Source: Marinomonas algarum (GTDB lineage Bacteria > Pseudomonadota > Gammaproteobacteria > Pseudomonadales > Marinomonadaceae). Taken from it: DNA of 64,000 nucleotides. Position numbers and translations under genes: made by a program. The stretch is from NCBI RefSeq assembly GCF_020532605.1, contig NZ_JAJATW010000006.1:62001-126000 (forward strand). Direction: 5' to 3'. The notes under the pieces are model-generated. The model had not been told where the DNA came from, ran no database searches, and saw nothing but the letters and a program-made list of their open reading frames with translations. Each line of letters begins with the position of its first letter. Position 1 is the stretch's first letter. Shown here piece by piece: positions 37,365 to 45,244 of this stretch.

Positions 37365-38928
37365 GCCTTTTTCGTCCGATCAAGTGGCTGAAGTAGCCAA
37401 TCATGAAGCAGAGACCCAGCAGTAATAACGCTGGCCCATTGCCCCACTGCACATAAGGTGTGATGCCGGTAAAGGTTTTGGTCTCTGCGGTGAGGGTGGT
37501 TTTTTCAAACTGTGGCGCTTGATGGACGATTTCCCCTCTCTCATTAATGAAAGCAGTGATACCGGTATTGGTCGAGCGAATGACGTAGCGTCCGGCTTCC
37601 TTGGCGCGAAACTGCGCGATTTGTAAATGCTGCCAAGGGCCGATAGACGTACCAAACCAACCATCATTACTGATGGTGATAAGGAAGTCACTGTCTCGAA
37701 CCATGGCCCTGACTTGTCCGGCGTACACAATTTCGTAGCAAATAAACGGCGCGGCGCCCCATTCTCCTATCTGCAATACGGGCTGATTGCTGTCTCCGGA
37801 GCGGAAGTTTGACATGGGCATACCAAACACATCCAAAATAGGGCCTATGTACTGCGCTAATGGAAGGTATTCACCAAAAGGCACCAGTCGTTGTTTGTAA
37901 TACAAGCCGAAACCCTCTCCTGTCGCCCAAATCGCATTGTAATAATCACGACGATTATCACTGACATCGGGAATGCCGGTGACCAAGGTGGTGTTGGTAT
38001 TGGCCAATTCTTGGCGAAAAGACGTGAGATGGGGACGAATCTGAGAATAGCTGTAAGTGATAGCGGTTTCTGGCCAGACAATAAGGTCACTATCAAGGTG
38101 TTCCATGGTCGCTTGCTGGTAGTCGCCAAGAGATTGTCGCGCCATTTCAGGCAACCACTTCTGGTCTTGTTTGACATTGCCTTGTACCAAGGTGGTTTTC
38201 AGTGTGCCGGTTTCTTTTACCCAGGCAATAGGTACGTAATGCAAATAGGCGGCACTGCCCCAGAGGAAAACAACAGGGATTAAGAGCGCGCGCGATTGGT
38301 GATGGTTTAGGCATAAGCCCGCTGCGACACTGGATGTGAGTACAACCACTGCGCTGGTCAGTGACACGCCTCCGATGGGTAACAGCTCAAATAACCAGGT
38401 ATGTTCAATAGCATAACCGGGCAATAACCAAGGGAAGCCGGTAAAAAACGTACTCCGTGCCCACTCGCCGGTGAGCAGTGCAAGGGTGACCCAAAGGCTC
38501 GGTGGTAGCTGTGAAAAACGCCGTATCAGTCGCCATGCCCCCCAAGCACTGATCACCCAAAAAGTACACAAAACACCGATAAAAGCGAGTGTGATCAGCC
38601 CCGCAATCAGACTGCCCACTTGACCGTATTCAGCGATACTGACATAAACCCATGAAATACCGGCGCCAAAAAAGCCCAAGGCTACGCTTAGGCCGCGCCA
38701 TGCAACCGATTTACCGCTTGGGCTCGACATGATCAAGAGCCCAAACACGAACAAACTGATAAAATAGCCCGGCCAAAAATCAAACGGAGCGAAACTGGTG
38801 ACACCCAAAGCACCGGCGATCAGACCGATTAGGTTTAATAACAGGGGCGAGGCAGAAGAGAGAATGTTTTCTAGACGGGATACTCGTCCCGCCTTGGTAT
38901 TGATTGCGTCGGGACGAGTAGCGTTCAT
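37354..38928 (-). CDS. lnt: Apolipoprotein N-acyltransferase
   Basis: This 524-residue inner-membrane enzyme adds the third acyl chain to lipoproteins. About seven hydrophobic segments flank a periplasmic nitrilase-like domain. The catalytic triad is visible: Glu in VWPETAITYSY, Lys in GLYYKQRLVPFGEYLP and Cys in APFICYEIVYAG. Length is normal (E. coli 512). It directly follows corC, 1 bp after its stop, repeating the conserved ybeZ-ybeY-corC-lnt order. Confidence 0.96.
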   Translation of the reverse strand: MNATRPDAINTKAGRVSRLENILSSASPLLLNLIGLIAGALGVTSFAPFDFWPGYFISLFVFGLLIMSSPSGKSVAWRGLSVALGFFGAGISWVYVSIAEYGQVGSLIAGLITLAFIGVLCTFWVISAWGAWRLIRRFSQLPPSLWVTLALLTGEWARSTFFTGFPWLLPGYAIEHTWLFELLPIGGVSLTSAVVVLTSSVAAGLCLNHHQSRALLIPVVFLWGSAAYLHYVPIAWVKETGTLKTTLVQGNVKQDQKWLPEMARQSLGDYQQATMEHLDSDLIVWPETAITYSYSQIRPHLTSFRQELANTNTTLVTGIPDVSDNRRDYYNAIWATGEGFGLYYKQRLVPFGEYLPLAQYIGPILDVFGMPMSNFRSGDSNQPVLQIGEWGAAPFICYEIVYAGQVRAMVRDSDFLITISNDGWFGTSIGPWQHLQIAQFRAKEAGRYVIRSTNTGITAFINERGEIVHQAPQFEKTTLTAETKTFTGITPYVQWGNGPALLLLGLCFMIGYFSHLIGRKRLND

Positions 38929-38929
38929 A

Positions 38930-39796
38930 TTACTCAGCTGTTTGTGACGTCGGTTTGGTCACATGGATGGTTTTGATACGACGTCCGTCAGATTTGACAA
39001 TTCGGAAGTGAAAGTGACTGAACGTCAGTTCTTCGTCACGTGCTGGCACATGACCAAACTGCTGAACCAAGACACCGCCGATGGTGTCAAATTCTTCTTC
39101 GTTCAGGTCTGCTTTAAAAAACTCATTGAAATCTTCTACCGAACACAAGGCGGGCACCGAATAAACACCGGGCTCTGTCGTAACTTGAATGGTTTCATCG
39201 TCTAGTTTGTCGGTTTCATCTTCGATTTCGCCAACAATTTGTTCCAGTACATCTTCAATGGTGACCAAGCCTGAAACACTGCCGTATTCGTCTAGGACTA
39301 ACGCCATATGGTAGCGCTTGGTGCGAAAGTCGTTTAACAGTACGTTAAGACGCTTACTCTCAGGAATAAAGTTAGCAGGGCGCAGGCAAGTCATGATGTC
39401 TTCAAGGGTGACTTGTCCTTCTTTAAACAAGAAAGGCAGTAGGTCTTTTGCCAATAAAACACCAAGGATTTCATCTGAATCTTCTCCCACCACAGGAAAA
39501 CGCGAGTGGGAAGAGTCAATAATTTTTCGAAGTGATGTCTTTGGGTCATCTTCTGATTTAATGATCACCATTTGAGAAGGGGGGATCATAATGTCTCGTG
39601 CTTGAACCTCAGAGACCTCTAACGCGCCCTCGACAATAGTAAAGGCGTCGCGGTCAATAATATCGGATTTAACGGCGGCTTCTAACAATTTAACGATATC
39701 ACCACGACTGCGTGGCTCATCGTTGAAGGCTTGCGTTAAACGCTCAAACCAAGATTTATGTTGATCGTTGGATAAACTCGATCGGTCGTCACTCAT
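38930..39796 (-). CDS. corC: CorC/YbeX-type CBS-domain transporter-associated protein
   Basis: A 288-residue soluble protein with two CBS domains (about 65-185; IMIPPSQMVII, VLDEYGSVSGLVTIEDVLEQ) and a C-terminal CorC_HlyC domain (about 200-280). It has been linked to magnesium and cobalt efflux with CorA, and more recently to ribosome-related functions with its ybeZ-ybeY neighbours. There is no membrane domain, so it is the short cytosolic type. It starts 12 bp after ybeY. Confidence 0.94.
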   Translation of the reverse strand: MSDDRSSLSNDQHKSWFERLTQAFNDEPRSRGDIVKLLEAAVKSDIIDRDAFTIVEGALEVSEVQARDIMIPPSQMVIIKSEDDPKTSLRKIIDSSHSRFPVVGEDSDEILGVLLAKDLLPFLFKEGQVTLEDIMTCLRPANFIPESKRLNVLLNDFRTKRYHMALVLDEYGSVSGLVTIEDVLEQIVGEIEDETDKLDDETIQVTTEPGVYSVPALCSVEDFNEFFKADLNEEEFDTIGGVLVQQFGHVPARDEELTFSHFHFRIVKSDGRRIKTIHVTKPTSQTAE

Positions 39797-39808
39797 TAGG
39801 GTGTTAAC

Positions 39809-40273
39809 TCACTCTTCAATCAAATAGGGGTCTAAAATGGACAGGGAAGCCAGTAGCTCCGTTTCTAATGCTTCCATTTCATCAGCTTCATCATCAGTTA
39901 TATGGTCATAGCCGCACAAATGCAAGATGCCATGAATGGTCATATGAGCCCAATGATGGGATAAGGGTTTATTTTGCTCTTTGGCTTCTCGTGAGACGAC
40001 TTGATGACAGATAACCAAGTCGCCGAGCAAAGGAAGTTCCAGCCCGGGTGGAGCTTCGAAAGGGAAAGACAAAACGTTGGTTGATTTGTCTTTACCACGA
40101 TACTCATGATTGAGTGCGTGGCTTTCTTCTTCGTCAACAATGCGAATAGTGACTTCAAATTCTTCTTCTGAATGCTGGAGGGCCGTCTCAGCCCACCGCC
40201 TGAAATCCTCTTCGCTAGGAAGGCTGCTTGTGTCTTCTGTTGCGATTTGTAAGTCCAACTCTAAATGCGCCAT
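39809..40273 (-). CDS. ybeY: Endoribonuclease YbeY, 16S rRNA maturation
   Basis: This 154-residue metalloprotein carries the family's zinc motif as [11 protein letters not shown] in the C-terminal half, preceded by [13 protein letters not shown] and LGDLVICH. YbeY acts in 16S rRNA 3'-end maturation and ribosome quality control. Its ATG overlaps the ybeZ stop by one base (TGATG), so translation is coupled. Confidence 0.97.
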   Translation of the reverse strand: MAHLELDLQIATEDTSSLPSEEDFRRWAETALQHSEEEFEVTIRIVDEEESHALNHEYRGKDKSTNVLSFPFEAPPGLELPLLGDLVICHQVVSREAKEQNKPLSHHWAHMTIHGILHLCGYDHITDDEADEMEALETELLASLSILDPYLIEE

Positions 40274-41319
40274 CAGTTATTGCCTGCTGATGACTCGGAC
40301 TGTGCCGCTAAACGCGCTTCAGTGCGAGCTTTCTTTTCGGCTTCAGCTTCAACATCAAAACGGTCATAGGCTTCAACAATGCGTTGTACAAGTGGGTGAC
40401 GTACTACGTCAGAGGAAGCAAATGTGGTAATACTGATGCCGTTTACGCCTTTTAATACATACATGGCGTGCGCCAAACCGGAGGAGGTGCCACGAGGTAA
40501 GTCGACCTGAGTGGTGTCACCGGTGATCACGGCGGTTGAGCCAAAACCAATACGGGTTAGGAACATCTTCATTTGTTCACGGGTCGTATTCTGACTCTCG
40601 TCTAAGATAATGAAAGCATTGTTTAGAGTACGGCCACGCATAAAGGCAAGAGGAGCGATCTCGATCACATTTTTCTCGATCAGCTTGTCCACCAGTTCAA
40701 AGCCAAGCATTTCATATAAGGCGTCATACAAGGGGCGCAAGTAAGGATCGATTTTTTGTGATAAATCCCCAGGCAGAAAGCCAAGTTTTTCACCGGCTTC
40801 AACAGCAGGACGAACCAACATAATACGCTCAACACGATCCGCTTCGAGTGCTTCTACTGCACAGGCGACCGCCAAGTAGGTTTTACCTGTACCCGCTGGG
40901 CCAATACCGAAGTTAATATCATGCTTACGGATTTGTTTAACATAACTTTGTTGATTCGCGCCTTTGGGCTTAATAAAAGCTTTACGCGTCTTGATAACGA
41001 CTTGATCGCCTTTTTCTCGCTTGTTACTGGTCAAAGACTCAATGGCAGATTCTTGTAGATAAAGATGAATCGTTTCAGGTGAGATGGTTGCATTGGCCAA
41101 GGCTTCTCGATAAAGATTTTCGAGTAACACTTTAGTGGCGGCAACGTAATCAGAGTGCTCACCAGAAATATCAAACAGGTTATCACGGTATTTAATAGAC
41201 ACATCAAGCCGTTTTTCAATGAGCTTGAGGTTTTCGTCCAGTTGACCGCACATGCCTGCCAAAGCATTGACTTCGGCCGGTTCTAAACGTATTTGTTGAG
41301 TTGTCTGTGTAGTTTCCAA
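40273..41319 (-). CDS. ybeZ: PhoH-like ATPase YbeZ
   Basis: A 348-residue P-loop ATPase of the PhoH family. Walker A is [20 protein letters not shown] and Walker B is [12 protein letters not shown]. Helicase-like motifs [20 protein letters not shown] follow. It works with YbeY in RNA metabolism. The start appears to be TTG at 41319, with AAGG 8 nt upstream; no nearer ATG restores the conserved N-terminus. It follows miaB by 13 bp. Confidence 0.95.
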   Translation of the reverse strand: METTQTTQQIRLEPAEVNALAGMCGQLDENLKLIEKRLDVSIKYRDNLFDISGEHSDYVAATKVLLENLYREALANATISPETIHLYLQESAIESLTSNKREKGDQVVIKTRKAFIKPKGANQQSYVKQIRKHDINFGIGPAGTGKTYLAVACAVEALEADRVERIMLVRPAVEAGEKLGFLPGDLSQKIDPYLRPLYDALYEMLGFELVDKLIEKNVIEIAPLAFMRGRTLNNAFIILDESQNTTREQMKMFLTRIGFGSTAVITGDTTQVDLPRGTSSGLAHAMYVLKGVNGISITTFASSDVVRHPLVQRIVEAYDRFDVEAEAEKKARTEARLAAQSESSAGNN

Positions 41320-41332
41320 GAGTTACCTTATA

Positions 41333-42685
41333 TTAAAGTGCAAAGTCAGAATCGAGCTCAGAGCCAACCAATTCCCCCAGTAAGGAATTCGGGTAAGCAT
41401 CCGTGATGACCACGTCGGCAAATTTACCAATAAGTTGTGGGTCAAATGCACGGAAGTTAACGATCCGGTTATTTTCGGTACGACCTTGAAGTTGCCCTGG
41501 ATCACGCGGAGAGTAGCCGCTGATTAAAATACGCTGTACGTCACCCACCATAGACAAACTAATATCGTAGGCTTGCTGACTGATGCGACGTTGCAAGATC
41601 GACAGGCGCTCTTTTTTCACGTCATCTGACGTTTCGTCTTCTAAGCTTGACGCAGGCGTACCAGGACGTTGACTGTAAACAAAACTAAAGGAGTGATCAA
41701 AGCCAATTTCCTGAATCAAGTTCATGGTGTCAATGAAATCATCGTCCGTCTCCCCAGGGAAGCCAATAATGAAATCAGAAGATAAACTGATGCCGGGACG
41801 CGCTTCTTTAATACGATTGATTTTGTCAATGTAGTACTGACGATCATGGCCACGTTTCATCGCGCTTAGAATATTATCGGCACCACTTTGTACCGGTAGG
41901 TGCAAGTGACTCACCAGTTTTGGCTCTGTGCGGAATGCTTCAATCAGGCTGTCTGTGAACTCAACCGGATGAGACGTGGTAAAGCGAATGCGTTCAACAC
42001 CGTCAATCTGTGCAACGGCATGAATAACATCGGCTAGGTCATTTTCTTCACCGTCGTCTGACTCGTCTCGGTAGGCATTGACGTTTTGGCCCAGCAGGTG
42101 AATCTCACGAACACCTTGCTCTGCTAACTGCGCGACTTCCACCAAAATATTCTCAAAAGGCCGACTGACTTCTTCGCCACGCGTATAGGGCACAACACAG
42201 AAAGTACAGTATTTACTGCAGCCTTCCATAATAGAAACAAACGCTTCTGCGCCTTCTACACGAGGGGCTGGTAAATGATCAAATTTTTCAATTTCAGGGA
42301 AGGTAACATCCGTAATGGGGATGCTTTTGCCTGCAGAATTCACCATATCGGGCAGTTTATGCAGGGTTTGTGGACCGAAAATCATGTCCACGTGTTTCGC
42401 ACGCTTACGAATGGCGTCGCCTTCTTGGCTTGCCACACAACCGCCGACACCGATTACGAGGTCAGGATTCTTCTGTTTCAGTTTTTTCCAGCGGCCAAGC
42501 TGGTGATAAACCTTGTCTTGCGCTTTCTCACGAATAGAACAGGTATTCAACAAAAGCACATCGGCTTCGTCAGCGTTATCTGTTAATTCCATTTCATGGC
42601 TTTCGCCAAGGAGATCTGCCATACGAGAAGAATCGTATTCGTTCATTTGACAGCCGTGAGTTTGAATAAAAAGTTTTTTTGCCAT
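41333..42685 (-). CDS. miaB: tRNA-2-methylthio-N6-dimethylallyladenosine synthase MiaB
   Basis: This 450-residue radical-SAM methylthiotransferase modifies A37 of tRNAs reading UNN codons. The N-terminal UPF0004 domain supplies three cysteines ([31 protein letters not shown]). The radical-SAM triad is [15 protein letters not shown], and a TRAM domain closes the protein ([20 protein letters not shown]). Length matches E. coli (474) apart from terminal trimming. It heads the miaB-ybeZ-ybeY-corC-lnt series. Confidence 0.98.
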   Translation of the reverse strand: MAKKLFIQTHGCQMNEYDSSRMADLLGESHEMELTDNADEADVLLLNTCSIREKAQDKVYHQLGRWKKLKQKNPDLVIGVGGCVASQEGDAIRKRAKHVDMIFGPQTLHKLPDMVNSAGKSIPITDVTFPEIEKFDHLPAPRVEGAEAFVSIMEGCSKYCTFCVVPYTRGEEVSRPFENILVEVAQLAEQGVREIHLLGQNVNAYRDESDDGEENDLADVIHAVAQIDGVERIRFTTSHPVEFTDSLIEAFRTEPKLVSHLHLPVQSGADNILSAMKRGHDRQYYIDKINRIKEARPGISLSSDFIIGFPGETDDDFIDTMNLIQEIGFDHSFSFVYSQRPGTPASSLEDETSDDVKKERLSILQRRISQQAYDISLSMVGDVQRILISGYSPRDPGQLQGRTENNRIVNFRAFDPQLIGKFADVVITDAYPNSLLGELVGSELDSDFAL

Positions 42686-42877
42686 GTAACGTATAAACCT
42701 AAAAAAATGTTCGTCTGATCGACTTTGTCGCTATTATATTGGGCTTTGCTTGCGAATCCCAGAGGAGTTCTTAATTCCCTTCATTTTATCAGAAAATACT
42801 GAGGGTTTTTGTGACTGGAGCTTTTATTTGATACCCGTCACAATAGCAGGCTAACTTATTGTTGATGTGGTGGTATT

Positions 42878-43579
42878 GTGCGTTTTTTATCTGGTGTGTT
42901 TGTGTTTTCAATGGCGATGTGCAGTCACCTTTACGCTGACGATTTGCCGTCGCAAGAAAGGCACCCTAATTTTGTGTTTGGCTTAGGTTATGGTTTGTTA
43001 GACGAACAGTCTCTGTTAAACATTGATTTTAAAATTAATATTCCCTTAAATCATTATGCATCGACTCAGCTTCTTCTTAATAGTAATTATTTGATTACGG
43101 GCAACACAGGCACCAGTGTGGCTCAGTCTGAATTCTCTTCAAATTGGTTTTTAGAGAACGATTATGGTCGTGTTGGGCTGGGTGCGGGTGTCAGTGAAGT
43201 CGAGCCATTGAACGACGAACTGGAATCGGAACGCGATGTGATTGTGCAGTTCATTGGCGAGGCGTTTTTAGGCGATGTGTCTTTTACAACGAATTACATT
43301 TCGACCGAAAAGACCTTGAGTAACATCACCAGTTCACGAGTGGGGGTCAGTTATTATTTTAACGACGATGTACGCACATCATTGTATCGAGAAAAATATA
43401 ACGATAACGATGAGGGTTGGCGGTTAGAAACCTACTTTCAGCCTAAAAAATACACTCGACAAGGCAGTATTGGCGTTATCGCACGTACCAGTGATGATTA
43501 TAACTACTTAGGGGTGGTCGCTCAGTATTACTTTGATCACGCTATCTCCCTGAAGCAAAGAGAGCGTGAGTTTCATTAG
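42878..43579 (+). CDS. Predicted exported, outer-membrane-barrel-like protein of unknown function
   Basis: A 233-residue protein with a cleavable signal peptide (cleavage expected after LYA, near residue 20). The mature part is rich in alternating hydrophobic/polar strands with aromatic ends (FVFGLGYGLLDEQ, VGVSYYFNDDVRTSLYREK) and ends close to a barrel-like strand (YNYLGVVAQYYFDHAI), which suggests a small beta-barrel. I do not recognise the family. The start GTG 42878 has no clear ribosome site. It is divergent from miaB and followed by the deacetylase-family gene. Confidence 0.65.
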   Translation: MRFLSGVFVFSMAMCSHLYADDLPSQERHPNFVFGLGYGLLDEQSLLNIDFKINIPLNHYASTQLLLNSNYLITGNTGTSVAQSEFSSNWFLENDYGRVGLGAGVSEVEPLNDELESERDVIVQFIGEAFLGDVSFTTNYISTEKTLSNITSSRVGVSYYFNDDVRTSLYREKYNDNDEGWRLETYFQPKKYTRQGSIGVIARTSDDYNYLGVVAQYYFDHAISLKQREREFH

Positions 43580-43633
43580 ACTGGGTAGCATGATTAGGTG
43601 TATATCCGTGGATTATCTGTATGGGAAGACAGT

Positions 43634-44662
43634 ATGCGAAATAATTTAACCCCCGTTGACTCAAACCCAGTGGCCAATTCTGCTCCACACTTATTGCCCC
43701 TAGTGTATCACGATCACTACAGTATCCCTTTTCCTGCGGGCCACCGCTTTCCTATGAGAAAATTTGGTCTGTTGGCAAAAACGTTGTCCGAACTTGGGAT
43801 ATTGACGCCAGAGAACACCTATTCACCTTCGCCACTTTCATTGACCACTCTGATGGCAGCTCATGATAAAGAATACGTGCGACGTTTCATTCGTGGTCAG
43901 CTGACTCAACAAGAAGAAAAAAATATTGGCTTGCCTTGGTCTGAATGGTTGGTTGAGCGAACGTTACGTGCAGTATCGGGTACCATTTTGACCAGTGACT
44001 TGGCATTGACTCATGGCTTGGCCTGTCATCTGGCGGGTGGTACCCATCATGCAGGGCCCGGTTATGGCGCGGGGTTTTGTATTTTCAATGATTTAGCCGT
44101 TGCGGCGTTGGCGCTGGTGAATTCCGGAAAAGCGAAGAAAGTCCTTATTTTGGATTGCGATGTGCACCAAGGAGATGGAACGGTGGCTTTTTTCCAAGAT
44201 CGAAAAGACATTATTCCTATTTCTTGGCATTGTGAAGAGAATTATCCAGCTATTAAACAGGCAGGTGGGATAAATATCGCCATTCCAAAAGGGGCAGCGG
44301 ACGACGAATATTTGGCTATTATACACGATACCTTGCCGTCTTTATTAGCCGAGCATCAAGCGGATTTTATTTTTTACGATGCGGGTGTGGATGTCCATCG
44401 TGATGATCGGCTTGGTTATGTGAATTTGACCGATGCGGGCGTGTTGGCTCGGGATAAGTATGTCATCGAAACATGTCTTGCGCTCGGGTTGCCAACAGCG
44501 TGTGTGATTGGTGGTGGTTACGATAGACAAGAAGAAAACGTGGCGTGGCGACACAGCTTGCTTCATCAAGCTGCGCATCAGGTTTGGTCAAACGTCGTTG
44601 GTGGTCAGAATAGGGGGCCTAAAACGGGCAAGGCGCCACAAAAGCCACCCAAGCTTTTGTAA
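43634..44662 (+). CDS. Histone deacetylase/acetoin-utilisation family hydrolase
   Basis: About 342 residues. The arginase/deacetylase fold is clear: GGTHHAGPGYGAGFCIFNDL carries the His-His charge relay, LILDCDVHQGDGT and FYDAGVDVHRDD give the zinc ligands, and VIGGGYDRQ holds the active-site Tyr. Bacterial members deacetylate proteins, polyamines or small acetyl-amines; the substrate is unknown. GGAAGA lies upstream of ATG 43634; the frame also opens at GTG 43598. The last 44 bp overlap the convergent rluA gene. Confidence 0.88.
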   Translation: MRNNLTPVDSNPVANSAPHLLPLVYHDHYSIPFPAGHRFPMRKFGLLAKTLSELGILTPENTYSPSPLSLTTLMAAHDKEYVRRFIRGQLTQQEEKNIGLPWSEWLVERTLRAVSGTILTSDLALTHGLACHLAGGTHHAGPGYGAGFCIFNDLAVAALALVNSGKAKKVLILDCDVHQGDGTVAFFQDRKDIIPISWHCEENYPAIKQAGGINIAIPKGAADDEYLAIIHDTLPSLLAEHQADFIFYDAGVDVHRDDRLGYVNLTDAGVLARDKYVIETCLALGLPTACVIGGGYDRQEENVAWRHSLLHQAAHQVWSNVVGGQNRGPKTGKAPQKPPKLL

Positions 44663-45242
44663 AAGGGTGTTGAAATTCCAGTCGGTAAGCATGCAATAAC
44701 AAACGAGGCTCATCCGTAAATTGACTGTCATAAAACTCATCGCCGACAATGCCATGCCCTAAACTCTGCATATGAACGCGCAATTGATGGGAGCGTCCAG
44801 TAAAAGGGACGAGTCGCACGCGGGTATGGTTGCCTTCATAAGCAATGGGCTCCCATAATGTTACAGAGTCTTTGCTCCACTCATCAGTGCAGACGATTTG
44901 TCTCGGCCGGTTTGGCCAGTCACAACGCAAAGGTTTACGAACTTCTCCGCGGGCTCCTAACAGCCGACCACGAACCAAAGCGCGATACTCCTTTGTTACC
45001 TGCCGATCTCGGAAATTGGCGTACATGCGTTTCTGGCATTCATGGGTTTTCGCCACCAAGATCAAACCCGATGTCGCTTCGTCTAAGCGGTGAATCACAA
45101 AGGCCTCACCAAATTGGCATTCGGCACGATGTAAAATCGAATCTAACTTATCTGCCCCCCTACCGGGGACAGATAAGCAGTTAGCGGGCTTGTTGATGAC
45201 GGCAAACCAATCATCTTCGTAAAGGATCTCTAGACTGAGCAT
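44619..45242 (-). CDS. rluA: RluA-type pseudouridine synthase
   Basis: This 207-residue single-domain synthase has the catalytic motif VIHRLDEATSGLILVAK and the C-terminal FTGRSHQLRVHMQSLGHGIVG. The lack of an S4 domain, the short length (E. coli RluA 219) and the position immediately after rapA match RluA, which modifies U746 of 23S rRNA and U32 of several tRNAs. Its 3' end overlaps the deacetylase gene on the other strand by 44 bp. TruC or RluC/D are less likely given size and context. Confidence 0.87.
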   Translation of the reverse strand: MLSLEILYEDDWFAVINKPANCLSVPGRGADKLDSILHRAECQFGEAFVIHRLDEATSGLILVAKTHECQKRMYANFRDRQVTKEYRALVRGRLLGARGEVRKPLRCDWPNRPRQIVCTDEWSKDSVTLWEPIAYEGNHTRVRLVPFTGRSHQLRVHMQSLGHGIVGDEFYDSQFTDEPRLLLHAYRLEFQHPFTKAWVAFVAPCPF

Positions 45243-45244
45243 GG

